A stretch of 64,000 nt of DNA from Curtobacterium sp. MR_MD2014 (GTDB lineage: Bacteria > Actinomycetota > Actinomycetes > Actinomycetales > Microbacteriaceae): assembly GCF_000772085.1 (NCBI RefSeq), contig NZ_CP009755.1:930001-994000 (forward strand), read 5' to 3'. Of the stretch, positions 1-8,205 are shown piece by piece; positions within the stretch are counted from its first letter, which is position 1; each line of letters starts with the position of its first letter. The position numbers and the translations under genes were made by a program. The notes beneath the pieces were generated by a model, which was given only the letters and a program-made list of their open reading frames with translations, was not told where the DNA came from and ran no database searches.

Positions 1-702
<702 letters not shown>

Positions 703-712
703 CGCGACCAGC

Positions 713-760
713 GACGGACGGGAGGCGCGGTGCCGGCTGGCACCGCGCCTCCCGTCCGTC
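713..760 (+). terminator. 48-base perfect hairpin repeat, copy 1 (terminator-like)
   Basis: A perfect 22-bp inverted repeat (713-734 pairs with 739-760) with the four-base loop GGCT, starting 11 bases after the protease stop codon. Near-identical elements occur at 44430-44477 and 49973-50020. There is no U-tract, so it is either a U-less hairpin terminator or a dispersed palindromic repeat placed at gene ends. Confidence 0.75.
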
Positions 761-920
761 GTCCGGCCACGCCGCGGCTCGTGGTGCGGTCCGCCGGTCG
801 GCGCCCTGGCGGGTCCGACGCAGGTGGGTGCTCCGGCCGCTTGATAGGCTCATGGCTGCTCTCCGGGGCGGTACCGGTCCACGGTGCGCTCCGCGCGTCA
901 GCCACGACCCCGAGGACCGC

Positions 921-1964
921 ATGCAGACAGACGGACAGCCCCTGCCGGGGGTCTCGTACGTGATGCCGGTGCTCAACGAGGTCACCGAGGTCCGTGCGGC
1001 GGTCGGGAGCCTGCTGGAGCAGGACTACGAGGGTCCGTTCGAGGTGATCCTCGCGCTCGGACCGTCGATCGACGGGACGAACGAACTCGTCGCCGAGATG
1101 AGCGCCGCCGATCCTCGTGTCCGGGCCATCGAGAACCCCGTCGGCTCCACACCCGCCGGGCTCAACGTCGCCATCCGAGCATCGGTGCACCCGATCGTGA
1201 TCAGGGTCGACGCCCACTCGGTGCTGCCGTCGGACTACACCCGGATCGCCGTCCGCGTGCTGCTCGAGTCGGGTGCGGACAACGTCGGTGGCATCATGCA
1301 CGCCGAGGGCCGCACGCCGTTCGAGCGTGCCGTCGCCCTCGCCTACGGCAGCCGGGTCGGCCTCGGTGGGACACCGCACCACGTCGGTGGCAAGGCCGGT
1401 CCGGCCGAGACCGCCTACCTCGGGGTGTTCCGACGCGACCGGCTGTTCGAGGTCGGACTCTTCGACGAGGGCATCAAGCGCGGCCAGGACTGGGAACTCA
1501 ACCGGCGGTTGCGCCAGACCGGTGGCACGGTGTGGTTCACCCCGGAACTCGTGGTGACCTACCGGCCGCGGCCGAGCCTCCGACGACTGGTGCGCCAGTT
1601 CGTCGCGACGGGCCTGTGGCGCGGCGAGCTCGCCCGACGCTTCCCGGCGAACAACGGCCTGCGGTACTTCGCGCCCCCGGCGATGGTCGTGGCGATGGCG
1701 CTCGGGATCGTCGCCGGACTCGTCGGCATCGTCGGTGCCGTGCTCGGGTCGCCCGTCGTCTGGGCGGCGCTGGGCTTCGTCGTCCCCGCCGTCTACCTGC
1801 TCTTCGTCGTGCTCGGCGCCGTCCTCGTGGCGCGGCGTTCCGGGCTGCCCACGATGCTCTGGCTGATCGTCGTGCTGCCCTGCATCCACGTCGGTTGGGG
1901 CATCGGTTTCATCATCGGGTTCCTGACCCGGACCTCCGAGCTGACCACGCACACGGGACGGTGA
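921..1964 (+). CDS. Family 2 glycosyltransferase, succinoglycan ExoA-like, membrane-anchored
   Basis: A 347-residue GT-A enzyme. The N-terminal signature VSYVMPVLNE starts at residue 10, and RVDAHSV probably supplies the DxD-like metal site. A GQDWELNRRLR segment corresponds to the acceptor/ED motif of GT2 enzymes. Two or three hydrophobic helices follow in the last 110 residues. The ATG at 921 is preferred over upstream in-frame starts at 828 and 852 because a -10-like TAGGCT at 845-850 would place transcription start near 857, and GAGGA lies 4 bases before this ATG. It is the first gene of a cell-envelope glycopolymer cluster and is followed after 9 bases by a CDP-alcohol phosphotransferase. 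Acceptor and sugar are unknown. Confidence 0.85.
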   Translation: MQTDGQPLPGVSYVMPVLNEVTEVRAAVGSLLEQDYEGPFEVILALGPSIDGTNELVAEMSAADPRVRAIENPVGSTPAGLNVAIRASVHPIVIRVDAHSVLPSDYTRIAVRVLLESGADNVGGIMHAEGRTPFERAVALAYGSRVGLGGTPHHVGGKAGPAETAYLGVFRRDRLFEVGLFDEGIKRGQDWELNRRLRQTGGTVWFTPELVVTYRPRPSLRRLVRQFVATGLWRGELARRFPANNGLRYFAPPAMVVAMALGIVAGLVGIVGAVLGSPVVWAALGFVVPAVYLLFVVLGAVLVARRSGLPTMLWLIVVLPCIHVGWGIGFIIGFLTRTSELTTHTGR

Positions 1965-1973
1965 CCTGACCCC

Positions 1974-2792
1974 TTGACCGACGACACCACCGGCCGCGGC
2001 AGCGCCCGCCCGACCTCGATCGCCGAACTCCGTGCGGTCGCCCAACCCGACGAGGTCCGCTCGCGGGCGAACGCCGAGCACTGGACGGCGTCGCTCTACC
2101 TGCGCGACGTGTCGCCGTACCTGACCTGGGTGCTGCTCAGGACGCGGGTCTCGGCGAACCAGGTGACCGGCCTGATGATCCTGGTGGGGTGGAGCGTCGC
2201 CGCCGCGCTGCTGAGCCCGGGCATCTGGGGTGCACTGCCCGCACTCGTGCTCGGTCAGCTGCAGATGCTCGTGGACTGCTGTGACGGTGAGGTCGCCCGG
2301 TGGCGCGGCACCCGGTCGCCCGCCGGGGTGTTCCTCGACAAGGTCGGGCACTACACGACCGAGGGACTCATCCCGATCGCGCTCGGCGTCCGCGCCGCGA
2401 CCTGGCCGGTCCACGGCGCGGACTGGATGTGGACGACGATCGGGTGCGCGCTCGGCCTGGTGATCGTGCTCAACAAGGCGCTCAACGACATGGTCCACGT
2501 CGCCCGCGCGAACGCCGGCCTCGAGAAGCTCGTCGACCGCCGGGACGCCGGCACGGCCCCGTCCGGGCGGCGCTTGGCGACGCTCCGTCGCTTCGCACGC
2601 TTCCTGCCCTTCCACCGCCTGTACCACTCGGTCGAGCTGACCATCCTGGCGTTCGTGTTCGCACTGCTCGGGCTCGTCGTCGGCAGCCCGCTGGTCGACC
2701 GGGTCCTGGTCGGGGCGCTGTTGCCGCTCGCCGTCCTCGCCACGGCCGGTCACTTCGTCGCCATCATCTCGTCGAAGCGGGTGCGGGCATGA
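1974..2792 (+). CDS. CDP-alcohol phosphatidyltransferase family membrane protein with variant active site
   Basis: A 272-residue polytopic protein with a TTG start. CDP-alcohol phosphotransferases move a phospho-alcohol from CDP onto an acceptor alcohol at the membrane. The family motif is DxxDGxxAR(8x)GxxxDxxxD. Here DCCDGEVAR and GVFLD are intact, but the fourth aspartate position is His (codon CAC, 2350-2352). The fourth Asp is normally the proposed catalytic base, so this is either a divergent subfamily or altered chemistry. The gene sits between two GT2 genes and overlaps the next start by four bases (ATGA). A LicC-like nucleotidyltransferase at 7177-7872 could supply an activated CDP-alcohol; that link is inference. 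Confidence 0.82.
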   Translation: MTDDTTGRGSARPTSIAELRAVAQPDEVRSRANAEHWTASLYLRDVSPYLTWVLLRTRVSANQVTGLMILVGWSVAAALLSPGIWGALPALVLGQLQMLVDCCDGEVARWRGTRSPAGVFLDKVGHYTTEGLIPIALGVRAATWPVHGADWMWTTIGCALGLVIVLNKALNDMVHVARANAGLEKLVDRRDAGTAPSGRRLATLRRFARFLPFHRLYHSVELTILAFVFALLGLVVGSPLVDRVLVGALLPLAVLATAGHFVAIISSKRVRA

Positions 2793-3733
2793 CCTCGGGA
2801 GCGACGACGGGCGCCACACCGGAGGCGTTGCCCGGGACCCACCGTCGGACCGCCGTCCCGCACCGGCAGCGCCCGCGCATCGCCGTCGTGAGCCTGTCCC
2901 AGGGCACCCGTCCGGACGACCTCCGCCGTGGGCTGACGAGCGTGCTCGCGCAGCAGGACGTCGAGCTCGACGTCGTGTGCGTCGGCAACGGCTGGGAGCC
3001 GACGGGGTTGCCCGAGGGCGTCCGTGCGCTCGCACTGCCCGAGAACGTCGGGATCCCCGCCGGTCGCAACGCCGGAGCAGCAGTCGTCGACGGCGACTAC
3101 GTGTTCTTCCTCGACGACGACGCGTCGATCCCGTCGCCGACCTTCCTGCGTGACGCCGTGGCACTGCTCGAACGCGACCCGTCGCTCGGCCTGGTGCAAC
3201 CGCGGGTGGTCGACCCGACCGGATCGGCGAACCCCCGTCGCTGGGTGCCGCGCATCCGCAAGGGCGCTGCGACCGACTCGTCGCCGGTCTTCTCGGTGTG
3301 GGAGGGGGCCGTGCTCCTGCCGATGGACGTCCACCGCGCCGTCGGCGGGTGGGGTGCACCGTACTTCTACGCGCACGAGGGCATCGAGCTGGCGTGGCGT
3401 GTGTGGGACGCCGGTCGACGCGCCTGGTACGCCGGTGACCTGGTCGCGCACCACCCGGCGATCGACCCCGCCCGGCACACCGAGTACATCCGGCTGAACG
3501 CCCGCAACCGCGTGTTCCTGGCACGCCGCAACCTGCCGGCGGCACTGCGACCCGTCTACGTCGGGTCGTGGGCCGCGATCCAGGTGGCGCGCTGGTGGCG
3601 ACACCCCGTGCGCCTGCGGACGTGGTTCGCGGGGATCCGGGAGGGCTGGACGGCGGACTGCGGACCGTCGCGGCCCATGGGGTGGCTGACCATCGCCCGG
3701 ATGACGCTGGCCGGTCGGCCACCCGTCGTCTGA
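2789..3733 (+). CDS. Family 2 glycosyltransferase (rhamnosyltransferase-like)
   Basis: A 314-residue enzyme starting at the ATG that overlaps the upstream stop (ATGA). After a Thr/Pro-rich lead of about 28 residues it shows the GT-A fold signature IAVVSLSQGT and NVGIPAGRNAGA, typical of rhamnosyltransferase-type GT2 enzymes. A Mg-binding FFLDDDAS (DxD) motif and a YFYAHEGIELAWR segment matching the usual catalytic ED/HE region follow. There is no clear transmembrane helix, so it probably works at the cytoplasmic face. It is translationally coupled to the CDP-alcohol phosphotransferase, suggesting both act on the same polymer. The donor sugar cannot be read from the sequence. Confidence 0.85.
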   Translation: MTSGATTGATPEALPGTHRRTAVPHRQRPRIAVVSLSQGTRPDDLRRGLTSVLAQQDVELDVVCVGNGWEPTGLPEGVRALALPENVGIPAGRNAGAAVVDGDYVFFLDDDASIPSPTFLRDAVALLERDPSLGLVQPRVVDPTGSANPRRWVPRIRKGAATDSSPVFSVWEGAVLLPMDVHRAVGGWGAPYFYAHEGIELAWRVWDAGRRAWYAGDLVAHHPAIDPARHTEYIRLNARNRVFLARRNLPAALRPVYVGSWAAIQVARWWRHPVRLRTWFAGIREGWTADCGPSRPMGWLTIARMTLAGRPPVV

Positions 3734-3871
3734 CACCGCCGCCCGAACGTCCCGGCACCCCGACCGGGTGTCCGCGGTCGAGCACCCCGTCGCTGCCCGC
3801 TCCACACCCTTCGTCACTGCCGTCGTCGCCGAGCACACCGCCCAGCAACCGCCCGTAGCCTGAGGACCACC

Positions 3872-5104
3872 ATGCCGATCACCAAGGACGTCCGGACCGC
3901 GATCCGTCTCGCCCGCCGCCTGCTGCGTTCCCGTCAGAACCGGCGGGAGCTCGCCCGCCGGCTCCCGGAGGTCCCGGAGCTCGCACCGCGCTCGATCGAG
4001 GTCGCGGTCTACTTCGCCGACGGCAAGGTGAACATGTACCAGCTCCGGCAGTGGTACGCGCCGTTGGCGGAACTCGCCCGCGAGCACCCCGTCGCGATCA
4101 TCTCCCGCAGCCCCGGCACGATGACGACCCTGCTCGACGAGTCGCCCGTCCCGGCGGTGTACGCCCGCCAGGTCGTCGACCTCGAGCGGTTCGTCGAGGA
4201 GCAGGCACCGAAGATCGTCCTGTACGTCAACCAGAACGCCCGCAACTTCCAGATGATGCGGTACGGGCGCATGTGGCACGTCTTCGTCAACCACGGCGAG
4301 AGCGACAAGATGTACATGACCACCAACCAGTTCAAGGCGTACGACTACGCCCTGATCGCGGGAGACGCCGCCCGGGACCGCCTGCGTGCCGCCCTGTGGG
4401 ACTACGACGTGGACCACCGCACCATCGCCATCGGACGCCCGCAGGCCGACCACTTCGCCGGCGCGGTGCCGTACCCCCACGACGACCGGACCGTGGTGCT
4501 CTACGCGCCCACGTGGGAGGGCGACCGCGCCGCCGCCGCGTACGGCTCGATCGCGTCGCACGGGGTCGAGCTCGCCGAGCGCCTGCTCGCGACCGGTCGA
4601 CACCGTCTGGTGTACCGGCCGCACCCGCGCAGCGGCGTGCTCGACCAGGACTACCGTGCTGCCCACGAGCGCATCGTCGCCGCGATCACCGCCGCGAACG
4701 CCGCCGACCCGTCTGCGCACCACGTGTACGACGACGGCCCGCAGCTCGGGTGGCAACTGGCGGACGCGGACGTCGCCGTGACCGACATCAGCGCGATGAT
4801 CTACGACCGACTGGCCGTCGGCAAGCCGCTGCTCGTGACGCGTCCGGCGGCACCCGAGGCCGACGTGGACGAGCGCGGGTACCTCGGCGCCGCGAACTGG
4901 CTGCTCGCCGAGGACGCCGCCGACGTGGTCGCGCGGGTGGACGCCGCCGCGAACGACGCCGAGGAGCTCGCGACGCTGCAGCACTGGGTCGAGCGGTACT
5001 TCGGCGACACCACACCCGGCGTCGCGACGCGCCGGCTGCATGCTGCCGTCGACCGTCTCGTGGCGCGCTGGCACGAGGTCGCCCGGGAGCGCGGCGAGGG
5101 CTGA
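3872..5104 (+). CDS. CDP-glycerol glycerophosphotransferase family protein (teichoic-acid-type TagF/TagB domain)
   Basis: A 410-residue protein of the family that transfers glycerol- or ribitol-phosphate from CDP-alcohol donors onto membrane-linked polymers. Visible hallmarks are FVNHGESDKMY (the conserved HGE loop), an RPQADHF segment, LYAPTWEG, YRPHPRSG (the RPHP motif) and VTDISAMIYD near the C-terminus with the conserved D-S-S/A-hydrophobic pattern. It starts at the ATG preceded by GAGGACC, with a -10-like TAGCCT at 3855-3860. Its presence makes a phosphodiester-containing cell-wall polymer likely. It converges on a small minus-strand gene 11 bases downstream. Confidence 0.88.
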   Translation: MPITKDVRTAIRLARRLLRSRQNRRELARRLPEVPELAPRSIEVAVYFADGKVNMYQLRQWYAPLAELAREHPVAIISRSPGTMTTLLDESPVPAVYARQVVDLERFVEEQAPKIVLYVNQNARNFQMMRYGRMWHVFVNHGESDKMYMTTNQFKAYDYALIAGDAARDRLRAALWDYDVDHRTIAIGRPQADHFAGAVPYPHDDRTVVLYAPTWEGDRAAAAYGSIASHGVELAERLLATGRHRLVYRPHPRSGVLDQDYRAAHERIVAAITAANAADPSAHHVYDDGPQLGWQLADADVAVTDISAMIYDRLAVGKPLLVTRPAAPEADVDERGYLGAANWLLAEDAADVVARVDAAANDAEELATLQHWVERYFGDTTPGVATRRLHAAVDRLVARWHEVARERGEG

Positions 5105-5115
5105 CCCTGCGGTCG

Positions 5116-5427
5116 TCACGACGCGAGGCCGACCAGATGGTCGCCCACGAGTGACATCCGCCACAGGTACTCGGAACGGTCCGGGCGCCGCCACCGGACG
5201 ACCACGATGCCGGTCTGCTCGGGGTCGGCGCCGAACACCGCGATCGACAGGGATCGACCCGGGTCGAGACGGTTGACCGCCAGCGGCGGGCAGTACCCGC
5301 TGCCGAGGTGCGTGAGGGAGATCGCGTGGAGCGGCTCCGGCCCGGTGTTCACCAGGTCGTAGCGACGTGGTGCCCAGGATCGGTCGACGGTGAACGGGAC
5401 TGCGTAGGCCGTGGGTGGGTGGTGCAT
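5116..5427 (-). CDS. Conserved-looking hypothetical protein, 103 aa
   Basis: A small soluble protein of unknown function, rich in beta-strand-like segments (YDLVNTGPEPLHAISLTHLG, then LSIAVFG and GIVVVRWRRP), with no signal peptide and no recognised motif. The frame could extend to a GTG at 5436, but that codon overlaps a good -10 hexamer (TACCGT on the minus strand, 5435-5440). The ATG at 5427 lies 7 bases after the hexamer and fits leaderless transcription, so that start is chosen. It ends 11 bases from the convergent glycerophosphotransferase gene and lies downstream of the exporter genes without being clearly co-transcribed. Confidence 0.6.
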   Translation of the reverse strand: MHHPPTAYAVPFTVDRSWAPRRYDLVNTGPEPLHAISLTHLGSGYCPPLAVNRLDPGRSLSIAVFGADPEQTGIVVVRWRRPDRSEYLWRMSLVGDHLVGLAS

Positions 5428-5434
5428 GCGGGCC

Positions 5435-5440
5435 ACGGTA
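5435..5440 (-). promoter_or_regulatory. -10 hexamer TACCGT for the gene at 5116-5427
   Basis: TACCGT on the minus strand ends 7 bases before the ATG at 5427, the spacing expected if transcription begins at the start codon. The site decides the start, since the in-frame GTG at 5436 would lie inside the promoter. Confidence 0.5.
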
Positions 5441-5535
5441 GGGGGAGGGGCCGACGTCGGGAGCCCGGGGGAGCGCGCTGGTGCCTCGGCCTGTGGACGA
5501 GGGGACGGTGGGGCCCGGGTGTGGAGGAGCGGAGC

Positions 5536-6309
5536 TCAGGCCCCGTGGTCGGCCGCGTACCGCGCCAGGGCTGCCTCGATCGTGTCGTCGAGCTGCAGAC
5601 GCCCCTTGTCGAGGTAGAGCCCCCGGTCGCAGAAGCGACGCAGGTCCTTGTCGTTGTGCGAGACGAAGAACAGCGTCCGGCCCCCGGCCAGCAGCTCCTC
5701 GATGCGCTTGTAGCACTTCTCGCGGAAGCTCTTGTCACCCACCGCCAGGACCTCGTCCACCAGGATCACCGGTTCGTCCAGCCGCGAGATCACCGCGAAC
5801 GCGATGCGCACCTTCATGCCGCTCGACAGGTGCTTGTAGGGGGTGTCGACGAAGTCGCCGATCTCGGCGAAGTCGATGATCTCGTCGAAGGCGTCGCGGA
5901 TCTCGGCCCGGGACATCCCGTGCAGACCCGCTGTCAAGTACACGTTGTCCCGGACGGTGAGGTCGCCGACGAAGCCGCCGGTGATCTCGATGAGCGGAGC
6001 GACACCCGCATCGACACGGATCCGTCCCTCGTCCGGCAGCATGACCTGCGCGACGAGCTTGAGCAGGGTGGACTTCCCCTGACCGTTGCGTCCGACGACG
6101 CCGATGGCCTCGCCCGGCCGGACGTCGAACGACACGTTGCGGAGCGCCCAGAACTCGTCCGCGCGCTTGCGGCGGTTGCTCCCGGCGAACAGGTCCTTGA
6201 AGCTCCGGCTCGCGCGGCGGTTGCGCTTGAACCGGATGCCGGCGTCGCGCACGGAGATCACGGGCGCCACGCTCGTGGACGGCGCGGTCCGGTCGGTCGC
6301 GGTCATCAC
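5536..6309 (-). CDS. Polysaccharide/teichoic acid export ABC transporter, ATP-binding protein (Wzt/TagH type)
   Basis: A 257-residue ATPase with Walker A GRNGQGKST, the signature LSSGMK, Walker B VILVDE followed by the D-loop AVGD, and an H-loop SHN. The N-terminus carries the basic RRASRSFKDLF segment typical of O-antigen/teichoic-acid exporter ATPases. It lacks the C-terminal carbohydrate-binding domain of longer Wzt proteins, so export is probably not gated by recognition of a terminal sugar. Its start overlaps the stop of the permease gene by four bases, so the two are translated together. Known members drive movement of lipid-linked polymers across the membrane. Confidence 0.92.
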   Translation of the reverse strand: MMTATDRTAPSTSVAPVISVRDAGIRFKRNRRASRSFKDLFAGSNRRKRADEFWALRNVSFDVRPGEAIGVVGRNGQGKSTLLKLVAQVMLPDEGRIRVDAGVAPLIEITGGFVGDLTVRDNVYLTAGLHGMSRAEIRDAFDEIIDFAEIGDFVDTPYKHLSSGMKVRIAFAVISRLDEPVILVDEVLAVGDKSFREKCYKRIEELLAGGRTLFFVSHNDKDLRRFCDRGLYLDKGRLQLDDTIEAALARYAADHGA

Positions 6310-7130
6310 AGCTCCTTCAGGACGCGGTGCTCGCTCCGGCGGAACACGAGGAGGCCGACGACGAGGACCACGGCGGTGACCACCACCGACACCCCGACCT
6401 CGAGCCAGTCGAGCTGGCCGGGGAAGAACGCGGAGCGGTACAGGCCGAAGATGCCGCTGAGCGGGTTCAGTGCGGCGATGTCGTGCAGCCGGTCGGGCAG
6501 AGCCTGCGTGCCGTAGATGATCGGCGACGCGTAGAACAGGAACCGCAGGACGAGCTTCACGGCGCGTTCCAGGTCACGGAAGAATACGACCAGGGGTGCG
6601 ACGATCAGCCCGATCCCGTAGACCAGGGCGCACTGCAGCACGATGGCCAGCGGGTACAGCGCCAGTTCCCAGTGCAGGTGCGCACCGGCGGCGATCGCGA
6701 AGACCGCGAGCACCGGCAGGCTCAGCAGGAACTCGATGCCCTTCGACGCGTTCACCCGGGCGACCCAGATGCTCCGGGGGATCGTCGTCGACCGGATCAG
6801 CTTCGCCTCCTTCGTGAAGGCTCGCGTCGAGTCGGACACCGCTCCGGTGAACCACATCCACGGCAGCAACGCCGACAGCAGGAAGACGATGTACGGTTCC
6901 TCACCCACCGCTCCCCGGTGGAAGACCTGGGTGAAGACGAACCAGTAGATCGCCGACATCACCAGCGGGTCGAGGATCGACCACAGGTACCCGAGCGCGG
7001 ACGTCGAGTACCGGACGCGCAGGTCCCGCACGGTCAGCAGCCAGAGTGCCTGGCGGTACCGCCGACCGGCGCTCCGGGACGACGTCGATGCAGTCGTCGC
7101 GGGCGCGGTCGGCGCACTCGCTGTGGTCAC
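6306..7130 (-). CDS. Polysaccharide/teichoic acid export ABC transporter permease (Wzm/TagG type)
   Basis: A 274-residue ABC-2 type permease with about six hydrophobic segments. The first region contains the family-typical LWLLTVRDLRVRYSTSALGY amphipathic interface helix followed by LWSILDPLVMS. A short Ala/Thr/Ser-rich lead precedes it. The gene lies directly upstream of its ATPase with a four-base overlap and 46 bases downstream of the nucleotidyltransferase gene, so all three are probably one minus-strand transcript. Role: transmembrane channel for export of the polymer built by the enzymes at 0.9-5.1 kb. Confidence 0.9.
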   Translation of the reverse strand: MTTASAPTAPATTASTSSRSAGRRYRQALWLLTVRDLRVRYSTSALGYLWSILDPLVMSAIYWFVFTQVFHRGAVGEEPYIVFLLSALLPWMWFTGAVSDSTRAFTKEAKLIRSTTIPRSIWVARVNASKGIEFLLSLPVLAVFAIAAGAHLHWELALYPLAIVLQCALVYGIGLIVAPLVVFFRDLERAVKLVLRFLFYASPIIYGTQALPDRLHDIAALNPLSGIFGLYRSAFFPGQLDWLEVGVSVVVTAVVLVVGLLVFRRSEHRVLKEL

Positions 7131-7176
7131 GCGGCTTCCCTCCGGGCGGAACCGCCGAGGGGGTCCTGACGGTGGT

Positions 7177-7872
7177 TCAGGCGAACAGGTCGTTCGCGCG
7201 CTGGAGGTCCTCGGCGAAGTCGATCTCGACCGCGTACAGGTCGGAGATGTCGATCGGCGACCAGCGTAGCCCGTCCTCGGCGATGGCAGCCTCGATGCCG
7301 CCCTCGAAGTACTCCTGGTCGTCGACGCGGCCGAGCTGGCGGATGAGCGCCTGCTTGTCGCGCGAGGAGACGTAGTTGATGCCCACGGCCTCGCCCAGTC
7401 CGCCCACGACCCGCTTCGAGAGCTCCTTGATGCAGCCGTCGGCGTCGACCGTGTACTTGACCTCCTCGTCGGAGACCTTCTCGGTGTTGACGCTGACGAA
7501 CGAGCGGTCCTGGTCCATCATGTCCGCGGCACGGACGAGGGCGCGCGGGTCGAAGACGACGTCGCCGTTCATCCACAGGACGCCGCTCTTGCCGGTCGCC
7601 TTGAGCGCGCGCAGCAGGCTCTTCGACGTGTTCGTCGAGTCGTAGGACTCGTTGTAGACGAAGTTCGCCTCGGGGAACGCCTCGACGATGTACTCGGACT
7701 TGTAGCCGACGACGATCGTGACGCGGGCGCTCGAGCCGAAGGCGGCTCGGATGTTGTCGAACTGCTGCTGCATGATGGTGCGGCCGTCGCTGAGTTCGGT
7801 CAGCGGCTTCGGCAGGCTCCGACCGAGTCGGCTGCCCATCCCCGCTGCGAGGATGACGATCTGCGTGGTCAT
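7177..7872 (-). CDS. Sugar-phosphate/phosphocholine-type nucleotidyltransferase (LicC-like)
   Basis: A 231-residue NTP transferase. The N-terminus shows the nucleotide-binding signature ILAAGMGSRLG with the Lys of LPKPL, and a WMNGDVVFD segment supplies the metal-binding Asp. Overall it resembles LicC and related CDP-choline/CDP-alcohol-forming enzymes more than the long glucose-1-phosphate type, but the substrate cannot be assigned. The ATG at 7872 is preceded by AGAAGGGA with good spacing; the much longer open frame upstream is not coding-like. As first gene of the exporter operon and neighbour of a CDP-alcohol phosphotransferase, it may make the activated alcohol for decorating or building the exported polymer. 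Confidence 0.82.
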   Translation of the reverse strand: MTTQIVILAAGMGSRLGRSLPKPLTELSDGRTIMQQQFDNIRAAFGSSARVTIVVGYKSEYIVEAFPEANFVYNESYDSTNTSKSLLRALKATGKSGVLWMNGDVVFDPRALVRAADMMDQDRSFVSVNTEKVSDEEVKYTVDADGCIKELSKRVVGGLGEAVGINYVSSRDKQALIRQLGRVDDQEYFEGGIEAAIAEDGLRWSPIDISDLYAVEIDFAEDLQRANDLFA

Positions 7873-8205
7873 GCTGGTCCCTTCTGGTGTCCGCCCGCGC
7901 GCCGCGTGGGGCACGGGCGGGCCTCGTCGAGTGTGCCCGCTCCGGGTCCGAGTTCGCCGTGAGCGTGCGCTTCCTGCACCTTCGTGCGGGGGACGAGCGG
8001 CCACGGGCGCCCGTCCGGGCAGGTTTCCATGTGGTGAACACTCCGTCGTGCCCTGGTGAATGATACGGAACGAGTGCGCTCCGGGGTACACCCCCGCGTG
8101 CTTCGTGCTCATTTCGTGATCCTGTGACCGGTTCGGTACCGAGGCCCTCGCGGACGCGCCGCCGGTCGGGGTCGGCCGCGTCCGGCGCGTTGGTACGGTG
8201 GGGCG
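7873..8205. other. Divergent intergenic region, 333 bp
   Basis: No gene is seen. It separates the minus-strand exporter operon from the plus-strand ABC gene. Bases about 8030-8070 form a relatively AT-rich pocket; ATGATA at 8060-8065 reads TATCAT on the minus strand and could be a -10 for the exporter operon with a leader of about 180 bases. The plus-strand promoter is at 8194-8199. Confidence 0.4.
8194..8199 (+). promoter_or_regulatory. -10 hexamer TACGGT for the ABC ATPase gene at 8206
   Basis: TACGGT ends exactly 6 bases before the GTG start at 8206, consistent with leaderless transcription. No ribosome-binding site is visible, and the hexamer supports the choice of this GTG. Confidence 0.55.

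Noticed and set aside
8060..8065. Firm promoter for the exporter operon at TATCAT (minus strand)
   Set aside because: No recognisable -35 at the right distance; kept only as a candidate within the intergenic entry.
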